24,098 nucleotides of DNA from a virus: IMG/VR virus record IMGVR_UViG_3300036832_001629, positions 1 to 24,098 of that record; one strand, 5' to 3'. A program made the translations under genes and the position numbers. A model generated the notes under the pieces. It saw only the letters and a list, made by a program, of their open reading frames with translations, was not told the DNA's origin and searched no databases. Within the stretch, counting starts at the first letter, position 1. Each line of letters starts with the position of its first letter. Of the stretch, positions 20,099 through 24,098 are shown in pieces.

Positions 20099-20236
20099 AT
20101 GACATTCTGGGACACCCCAAAAGGTGTATTGTTGGCAGCGACAGTCGCCGCGGCGCTCGGTGGCGTGCTCGGATTCGAGATCGGCCAATCAGCCGTGTCA
20201 ACACCCATCGTTATCGTCTTGAAATGGATAAGCTAA
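20099..20236 (+). CDS. Small membrane protein, first gene of the rightward unit (45 aa)
   Basis: ATG 20099 follows GAGGAACCT. The protein MTFWDTPKGVLLAATVAAAL... has one hydrophobic helix (residues about 10-24) and a second at the C-terminus (TPIVIVLKWIS). The start lies 38 bp from the divergent 20060 gene, so promoters for both directions must overlap neighbouring coding sequence or this gap. Function unknown. Confidence 0.7.
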   Translation: MTFWDTPKGVLLAATVAAALGGVLGFEIGQSAVSTPIVIVLKWIS

Positions 20237-20587
20237 ATGAAACTTGCGCTCGCTGTCACACTGACTCTGATCTCAGCGCCCGCATGTGCACAATGGCAAT
20301 ATGCGCAGCCATGGCCGCAGCCCTACTGGCCTCAGTTCGAACAGCCAGCCGTGCGCCACCACCAGCCAAGGCGCGAACAAGCCCGGCGCGAGCAGCCCAA
20401 GCACGAGCGCAAGGCCGAGGTCCGCCGACCGGTGCCGATCGTGAGAACCCGCACCGTGACGGTGCACCGCGAGAAGTCCTGGCGTGATTTCGACCAGGAT
20501 GGCGCGCGCGAATGGATCACACAACAGGCGCAGGGATTCTGCGGCAAATACCCCTCGGATCAAGCGTGCCACAAGAAGGAACCATGA
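20237..20587 (+). CDS. Secreted protein with low-complexity linker (116 aa)
   Basis: Directly after the preceding TAA. Residues 1-18 are a signal peptide (MKLALAVTLTLISAPACA). Residues 19-75 are Gln/Pro/Arg-rich (QPWPQPYWPQFEQPAV, REQARREQPKHER), a flexible linker. Residues 76-116 look folded with two cysteines (DFDQDGAREWITQQAQGFCGKYPSDQACHKK). It should be exported to the periplasm. It overlaps the next gene as ATGA. Function unknown. Confidence 0.78.
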   Translation: MKLALAVTLTLISAPACAQWQYAQPWPQPYWPQFEQPAVRHHQPRREQARREQPKHERKAEVRRPVPIVRTRTVTVHREKSWRDFDQDGAREWITQQAQGFCGKYPSDQACHKKEP

Positions 20588-20820
20588 CCAGAAAGATAGA
20601 AGCGCCCGAGCTGCTCGGCGCGCTGTTGTGGCTGCGCAATCAGTACGATGTCGGCAGCGTACCGCCCGCGCGAAGCCAGGTGTACACCGCGGATCACAAG
20701 CGCATGGTGCTGGCGGTCATCGACGCGGTGCTGCAAGCCGACGGTACCGAGATCAATTTCAAAGGCTTCCGCGAGGATTTTCTTCCGTCGCTCAAAGTCA
20801 TCCCCTACGAGGACATGTAA
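20584..20820 (+). CDS. Small soluble protein, unknown (78 aa)
   Basis: ATG 20584 lies in an ATGA overlap with AAGAAGGAACC upstream; the longer frame to 20512 is rejected. The chain (PELLGALLWLRNQYDVGSVPPARSQ, HKRMVLAVIDAVLQADGTEINF) is a helical protein with no known motif. A terminator follows its stop codon immediately. Confidence 0.8.
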   Translation: MTRKIEAPELLGALLWLRNQYDVGSVPPARSQVYTADHKRMVLAVIDAVLQADGTEINFKGFREDFLPSLKVIPYEDM

Positions 20821-20851
20821 AAAACCCGCCGGCGGCATTCTCCGGCGGGTT
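20819..20851. terminator. Bidirectional terminator
   Basis: AACCCGCCGG (20823-20832) pairs perfectly with CCGGCGGGTT (20842-20851). A run of six A on the left gives a strong T-run for the minus strand, ending the 20879 gene. On the plus strand the T-run is short (TTGCT), but the 10-bp G/C-rich stem abuts the 20820 stop. Confidence 0.8.
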
Positions 20852-20878
20852 GCTGGGGTAGCTATATCCTTTGGTACC

Positions 20879-21100
20879 TCAGCACCCTGACCCGGGATCG
20901 CGGCAAACAAAAGACGCTACCGTGGCACCCGCGCGGCGCCGCGGCCTTACCGGCTTGCGCCGACGCGGCGGCCGTGGCGATCGTGGCCTGCTCGCCACAT
21001 TGCTTTTCTGGTAGCAGCGGCCGCAGATCGCGCCGCCAGTCGCTTCGAACATCACCGTGGAAAGCTCACCGCAGCGCCCGCAGCGCCAGATCATCCCCAT
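20879..21100 (-). CDS. Zinc-ribbon protein with basic tail, isolated minus-strand gene (73 aa)
   Basis: C7/C10 (RCGRCGE) and C26/C29 (ICGRCYQ) form a compact zinc ribbon. From residue 36 the protein is extremely Arg/Pro-rich (RPRSPRPPRRRKPVRPRRR), suited to nucleic-acid binding. It is the only minus-strand gene in the rightward block and ends at its own terminator. The start could be ATG 21100 or 21094; neither has a good ribosome site, so expression may be low or from a leaderless mRNA. Confidence 0.65.
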   Translation of the reverse strand: MGMIWRCGRCGELSTVMFEATGGAICGRCYQKSNVASRPRSPRPPRRRKPVRPRRRAGATVASFVCRDPGSGC

Positions 21101-21147
21101 AGCAAAGCGCTGAAAACGCTAGACTTTAAGATTTTGACAAGGACGCC

Positions 21148-21175
21148 TTGCATTTTCTGAAGAACCCACTATTTT
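21148..21175 (+). promoter_or_regulatory. Possible promoter for the rightward unit after 21.2 kb
   Basis: TTGCAT (21148-21153) and TATTTT (21170-21175) are 16 bases apart in a locally A/T-rich gap between divergent genes. A TTGACA at 21134 has no matching -10. Weak by eye. Confidence 0.3.
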
Positions 21176-21242
21176 AGCACTGTCGGTGGCGCCCAGCCCC
21201 GACTTTCGACCGGATGCTCTGCACCGAGAAAGGTCCGCCAAA

Positions 21243-21443
21243 GTGACCAAGACTTTCCCCGAGATCGCCCGCGAATATCGGCCCTACGATACGCTGCCCG
21301 GCTTCCAAGAGGGCGCCGAGGCCTACATGGACCGCAAATACGACAATCCCTACACCGATCCGCGCGACGGCGTAAAAGCCCAGGCCTGGGATCGTGGCCT
21401 CGAAGCAGCCATGCGGTTCACCCGGCAACACGGCGGGTATTGA
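21243..21443 (+). CDS. Rmf/CrpP-fold protein (66 aa)
   Basis: The sequence GFQEGAEAYMDRKYDNPYTD then VKAQAWDRGLEAAMRFTRQ matches the plan of ribosome modulation factor and the related CrpP fold: a first helix with GxxxGxxA spacing, an NPY turn, and a second helix with AWxxGxxxA. Family members include ribosome-hibernation factor Rmf and plasmid/phage proteins of unclear activity. GTG 21243 follows GAGAAAGG; the longer GTG at 21186 has no ribosome site. As an early phage gene it might act on host ribosomes, but this is inference. Confidence 0.75.
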   Translation: MTKTFPEIAREYRPYDTLPGFQEGAEAYMDRKYDNPYTDPRDGVKAQAWDRGLEAAMRFTRQHGGY

Positions 21444-21480
21444 GCTAGGCGCCAGCCGTTCCCTACGGCGAGCGTCTCGG

Positions 21481-21521
21481 AGAGCGGCTCAATAGCGCCC
21501 CTATCCCTCACGGGCCGCTCT
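21481..21521. repeat. Inverted repeat after the Rmf-like gene
   Basis: AGAGCGGC (21481-21488) and GCCGCTCT (21514-21521) pair over 8 bp with a 25-base loop. No real T-run follows, so terminator function is doubtful. Confidence 0.5.
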
Positions 21522-21545
21522 TCACATTCATCCCCCACGAGGTAG

Positions 21546-21628
21546 TTCGACCAGCCGTCCCGCTCGGGACCAAATAAAACGCCTGTCGGTCAGCAGTGAG
21601 TCCGGCGAGACGGGACGGTTGATCGAAC
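21546..21628 (+). ncRNA. Large structured element ahead of the leader-sharing genes
   Basis: Arms 21546-21563 and 21611-21628 pair over 18 positions with one G-U and one mismatch. The stem can continue inward as CTCG/CGAG and GGAC/GTCC with small bulges, around an A-rich loop (CCAAATAAAAC). It ends 20 bases before the ATG at 21649. It could be a structured 5' leader, a small RNA or a DNA cruciform site; only the folding potential is seen. Confidence 0.6.
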
Positions 21629-21648
21629 CACCCAACGGAGACCACCCA

Positions 21649-21912
21649 ATGAACCTCTTGGAAATCAAACGCGCGTTGCGTGCCGGTCCGTACGCTTGGC
21701 CCGGCGGCTATCCCCTCTTTTTCCTCACGGCCGAAGGCGCCGCGCTATCGTTCGAGGCGGCGCGGAAGGAATGGCGGAACATCGTCGCCACCCACCTGCG
21801 TCGGGACACGCGGTCCGGCTGGTTCATCATCGCCACCCACGTGAATTGGGAAAACACCGAACTGGTTTGCGAGCACTCGGGCAAACCCATCGAAAGCGCC
21901 TACGGCGATTGA
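21649..21912 (+). CDS. Unknown small protein (87 aa)
   Basis: ATG 21649 follows GGAGACCACCCA, the first of the shared leaders. The protein (LEIKRALRAGPYAWPGGYPLFF, RSGWFIIATHVNWENTELVCEHSGKPIES) is small and mixed alpha/beta, with a single HxxxxxxxxLxCEHSGK patch. I do not recognise it. It opens the leader-sharing gene series, immediately after the large hairpin. Confidence 0.8.
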   Translation: MNLLEIKRALRAGPYAWPGGYPLFFLTAEGAALSFEAARKEWRNIVATHLRRDTRSGWFIIATHVNWENTELVCEHSGKPIESAYGD

Positions 21913-21941
21913 TCCCCGCGGCCGACAATGAAAGACACCCA

Positions 21942-22370
21942 ATGACCGAAATCACCGACCTCAGCAGACTCTACGAAATGGCGCGAATCCTTCGCGAAGC
22001 ACCCGGCAACGAGCAGCTCGCAAACGTGAGCCTGCACGACATCGCGAAGATCATCTTCGACCAGATCGTCAGCAAGAAAGAAAACCCAATGACCGACGGC
22101 GACTTCCCGCCACTCAAACCCGCAGAGGTCGCGTTGCGCCGCAATCTGTTCAACCGCATGGCCGAGGGCGGCACATGGGACATCCCGCGATCTGGCCTGA
22201 TCTTCCACAAGCTCGACGGCGCTCTCGTGCTCATGACGCAGATGCCATGGAACAAAGACATGCCGATCAGCCGCAAGCAATTTGAAGAACAGCAACGCCA
22301 CGAATTCGAAGCCACCCGTCGGCACTTCGGCGCCGCCGGGATTCCAGTCATCAAGAATAACTTCACCTGA
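21942..22370 (+). CDS. Unknown protein, possibly two fused small genes (142 aa)
   Basis: ATG 21942 follows GAAAGACACCCA. Residues 1-49 (ITDLSRLYEMARILREAPGNEQ ... LHDIAKIIFDQIVSKKENP) are helical. Residue 50 is an in-frame ATG (22089) with its own AGAAAGAAAACCCA leader, and residues 50-142 form a second unit (PPLKPAEVALRRNLFNRMAEGG ... FHKLDGALVLMTQM ... RHEFEATRRHFGAAG). No stop separates them. Either one gene with an internal start or two genes joined by loss of a stop. Function unknown. Confidence 0.75.
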   Translation: MTEITDLSRLYEMARILREAPGNEQLANVSLHDIAKIIFDQIVSKKENPMTDGDFPPLKPAEVALRRNLFNRMAEGGTWDIPRSGLIFHKLDGALVLMTQMPWNKDMPISRKQFEEQQRHEFEATRRHFGAAGIPVIKNNFT

Positions 22371-22390
22371 AATCAAACCAAGGCACATCC

Positions 22391-22582
22391 ATGCCATTCA
22401 CATTCAGCACCGAAGGCGCCGCCGAGCGCCACCTCATCACCAACGGTTTCCGCTGGGTCGGCAACGACAATACCGGCCACTGGTCGAGCCGCTTCGGCTT
22501 CCGCAGGGCCACCGTCCGATGGGCGTATCCTGGCTATCGGATCGCCGTCACCCTCGCGCCGCCGCAGGAGGAAAAACCATAG
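22391..22582 (+). CDS. Unknown small protein (63 aa)
   Basis: ATG 22391 follows AAGGCACATCC. The protein MPFTFSTEGAAERHLITNGF followed by RWVGNDNTGHWSSRFGFRRATVRWAYPGYRIAVTLAPP looks like a small beta-sheet protein with many aromatics. After its TAG the same frame continues acidic and protein-like (GEFDPDDEEPKSN) up to the next gene, so the tail may have been lost to a stop mutation. Confidence 0.78.
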   Translation: MPFTFSTEGAAERHLITNGFRWVGNDNTGHWSSRFGFRRATVRWAYPGYRIAVTLAPPQEEKP

Positions 22583-22654
22583 CGCGGCGAATTCGATCCA
22601 GACGACGAAGAACCTAAATCAAATCATCCCACAAAAATTAGAAAAGGCACACCC

Positions 22655-23134
22655 ATGAGCACTAACATCACGCCACCGCCGCGCCGACACCGACTTCATC
22701 GCGGGATCATCGCCACCATCCTTTTGGTGCCTCTGGCCCTCGCTATCGCCAGCAACAACAACCAAAAACGTGCCACGCAAGCAGCCACGGCAGATGTCAC
22801 GTCTAGCACGAGCACAGCAGACGTGAAGCGCGCTGAGATCGGCGAGACCGCAATCACCGTCGCCCACGACAACCACATGGTCGGCGTCTTCAAAAATACC
22901 AAAGCGATGGGCGAATACTGGAGTCTCAAAGAAGCCGGAGCCGACGATCATCTGCTCAACGGAAAGCTGTCATGCATCGTGCCAGCGGGAACACGCGTCT
23001 TGGTAACGAGCGGCGAAGGTGGCGACGGCGCTTTCTGGAGCGGCCTGACCAAGACCAGCGGCGTGGTCATTCTCAATGGTCCGCATTCCGGATGCCGCGG
23101 CACCGTAGGCATACGCGAGCTGCGCCCCGAGTAG
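22655..23134 (+). CDS. Membrane-anchored protein, unknown (159 aa)
   Basis: ATG 22655 follows AAAAGGCACACCC. After a basic start (PPPRRHRLHRG) residues 18-34 are hydrophobic (GIIATILLVPLALAIAS), giving an N-in anchor or uncleaved signal. A Thr/Ser linker follows, then a domain (about 60-159) rich in beta strands: VGVFKNTKAMGEYWSL, KLSCIVPAGTRVLVTS, VVILNGPHSGCRGTVGIREL. Two cysteines there may bond in the periplasm; the pattern recalls SH3-like envelope domains. Function unknown. Confidence 0.78.
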   Translation: MSTNITPPPRRHRLHRGIIATILLVPLALAIASNNNQKRATQAATADVTSSTSTADVKRAEIGETAITVAHDNHMVGVFKNTKAMGEYWSLKEAGADDHLLNGKLSCIVPAGTRVLVTSGEGGDGAFWSGLTKTSGVVILNGPHSGCRGTVGIRELRPE

Positions 23135-23202
23135 CAGCTCAGCGTCGTCCGCCGCGGCGACGCTGGTCGGCTATCCCAGCCGCCAACGAAAGGCACACCC
23201 AA

Positions 23203-23595
23203 ATGACGAAAAGAACCAATCCATTTCCCAGATTAGCCGAACCGCGCGACCGTTTGCGAGCAGCACATATCGCACGTGGCATAGCACCCTTGCCGGAAAC
23301 CTTGGAGGGGTGGGACGCAGCACGAGACGCCGCGCGAGCAAAAAGAAGCGCGCGCAGTAAAGCAGCGCGCGCAGTAAAGCAGCGCGGGCAAAACGCAAAG
23401 CACAGCCGCGATGACCGACGACAAAAAACCGGTGGTCGTGATCAAGCGCTTCAAAGCCGCCGTGTACTGGTACGGCACCGTCGACGGCAAGCTGATCGGA
23501 CCAAAGCATTACAAGCACGAGATCGACGAGCTTCTGAATCTGGAACAATGGCGCGAAGTCCAGCGACAGCTCGCAGCGAGGAAGAAAGCCAATGA
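23203..23595 (+). pseudogene. Small basic gene frameshifted by a 17-bp duplication
   Basis: ATG 23203 follows CGAAAGGCACACCCAA. The first 48 codons (MTKRTNPFPRLAEPRDRLRA ... LEGWDAARDAARAKR) look genuine. A perfect 17-bp tandem duplication (23349-23382) then shifts the frame, and the open frame now runs on across the next gene to 23595. Removing one copy restores a 64-residue Lys/Arg/Ala-rich protein that ends RKAQPR with a TGA overlapping the next ATG, the normal junction here. Function unknown; the tail would suit nucleic-acid binding. Confidence 0.6.
23349..23382. repeat. 17-bp perfect tandem duplication
   Basis: The unit CGCGCGCAGTAAAGCAG occurs at 23349-23365 and 23366-23382. Because 17 is not a multiple of three it changes the reading frame. 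Confidence 0.95.
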
Positions 23596-23605
23596 CCCAA
23601 CCTAG
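23411..23605 (+). CDS. Unknown small protein (64 aa)
   Basis: ATG 23411 sits at the ATGA that would end the unduplicated upstream gene. The protein DDKKPVVVIKRFKAAVYWYG then TVDGKLIGPKHYKHEIDELLNLEQWREVQRQLAARKK is a short beta hairpin followed by a helix. It overlaps the next gene by 14 bases. No family recognised. Confidence 0.78.
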   Translation: MTDDKKPVVVIKRFKAAVYWYGTVDGKLIGPKHYKHEIDELLNLEQWREVQRQLAARKKANDPT

Positions 23606-24098
23606 CGACTATCCGATCGAACTCTGTATGAAAAGCGTGAAGCCGTACATGGAAAACGGCTGCCATTTCCATCAAAAGTTCAGCTGCACCAAATGCGGTT
23701 CGCGCCAAGCCATCGAAGAGCAGGACAAGTTCTTCGCCGAAGGCAAATGCGAAGAGTGCGGCCATGTCACCGATATCCTAAACCGCGGCTGCAACTTCGC
23801 GATAATCGGCCCTCCCGATGTTGTCACATCGATCATGGCCGCGAATGCACCGGTCGAGCACGTGATGCGCGTCACCGGCTTTACCAACGGCGAGGCATGC
23901 CCAATCGCAGGCGAGTGGCTGAAGACCTTCGACTTCAACGCCCACGACGGCCGCGGTTTTGGCGACTTTACCGACGACCCGACGCAGGCGCAACGATTCA
24001 GCAGCCTGCAGAAGGCGATGGACTTTCACAACACGGTATCCACCGTCCGCCCTCTACGAAGCGATGGCCTGCCGAATCGCCCGCTCACCGCTTGCACC
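23592..24098 (+). CDS. Zinc-ribbon phage protein, partial (3' end outside window)
   Basis: ATG 23592 opens a frame that runs off the window (169 codons seen). C32/C35 (FSCTKCGSR) and C53/C56 (KCEECGH) form a zinc ribbon. The C-terminal part (WLKTFDFNAHDGRGFGDFTDDPTQAQRF ... AMDFHNTVSTVRPLRSDGLPNRPLTA) is a recurring domain of alphaproteobacterial phage early proteins: a D-x-x-A-x-D-G-R-G start, DDPxxAxRF and VRPxRxDGxPNRPLTA. Such domains may help the protein bind DNA or a partner. It is likely close to complete. Function unknown. Confidence 0.82.
   Translation, partial: MTQPSDYPIELCMKSVKPYMENGCHFHQKFSCTKCGSRQAIEEQDKFFAEGKCEECGHVTDILNRGCNFAIIGPPDVVTSIMAANAPVEHVMRVTGFTNGEACPIAGEWLKTFDFNAHDGRGFGDFTDDPTQAQRFSSLQKAMDFHNTVSTVRPLRSDGLPNRPLTACT

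Noticed and set aside
21134-21139. TTGACA as a -35 box
   Set aside because: No acceptable -10 lies 16-18 bases downstream (CTGAAG region). The TTGCAT/TATTTT pair is only slightly better.
23383-23595. Extended reading of the 23203 gene as a real C-terminal domain
   Set aside because: It lies over the supported 23411 gene, is Arg-rich, and exists only because of the 17-bp duplication.

Overview
The window is a contiguous stretch of a tailed-phage genome (or prophage) with high G+C. The kinds of small proteins present (Rmf/CrpP-like, zinc ribbons, the C-terminal domain of the last gene) suggest a phage of an alphaproteobacterium of the Bradyrhizobium/Rhizobiales type; this host assignment is inference. 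There is no integrase, tRNA, rRNA or CRISPR array in view. Coding density is very high: the longest stretch without a gene is about 205 bases (21444-21648), and it holds strong inverted repeats.

Layout. Position about 20.1 kb is a divergence point. Leftward (minus strand, 20060 down to 1) runs the late packaging and head module. In transcription order it holds a small-terminase-like gene, several small accessory genes, the large terminase, a short conserved virion-type protein, a 1,112-aa beta-helix tailspike with an N-terminal signal peptide, a coiled-coil protein and a lipoprotein, a row of small genes, the portal (DUF1073 type) and a minor head protein (SPP1 gp7/Mu F type). Next come a zinc-finger microprotein, a free peptidoglycan-binding domain and a secreted microprotein. 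Then follow a DUF2213 protease/scaffold, a cement protein, a DUF2184 major capsid protein, an HNH endonuclease, a collagen-like protein, and the head-completion genes (DUF4054 and neighbours) down to a partial tail-terminator-like gene at the left edge. Genes are stitched together by ATGA, GTGA, TAATG and TGATG overlaps. The DUF1073-DUF2213-DUF2184-DUF4054 order is known from phages with contractile tails, so a myovirus is a reasonable guess, but the tail genes lie outside the window.

Rightward (plus strand, 20099 to 24098) runs a block of small, mostly unknown, early-type genes: membrane or secreted microproteins, an Rmf/CrpP-like protein, and a series of genes sharing a near-identical start-site leader (purine-rich core, then CACACCCA, then ATG). 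A large imperfect hairpin (21546-21628) lies just ahead of that series. One gene in it (23203) appears to have been frameshifted by a 17-bp tandem duplication.

Exceptions to the strand pattern are the most informative parts of the left half. Two plus-strand islands interrupt the minus-strand late operon. One is a two-gene cassette at 6689-7187 flanked by 25-bp imperfect direct repeats; the other is a single gene at 11491-11817 whose 3' end contains the opposing strand's terminator. They look like moron-type insertions. Minus-strand intrinsic terminators at 17664, 11754 and 8850, and a bidirectional one at 20819, divide the late region into transcription units. Many genes here are shorter than 70 codons or run off the window edge and were found by reading frames directly.
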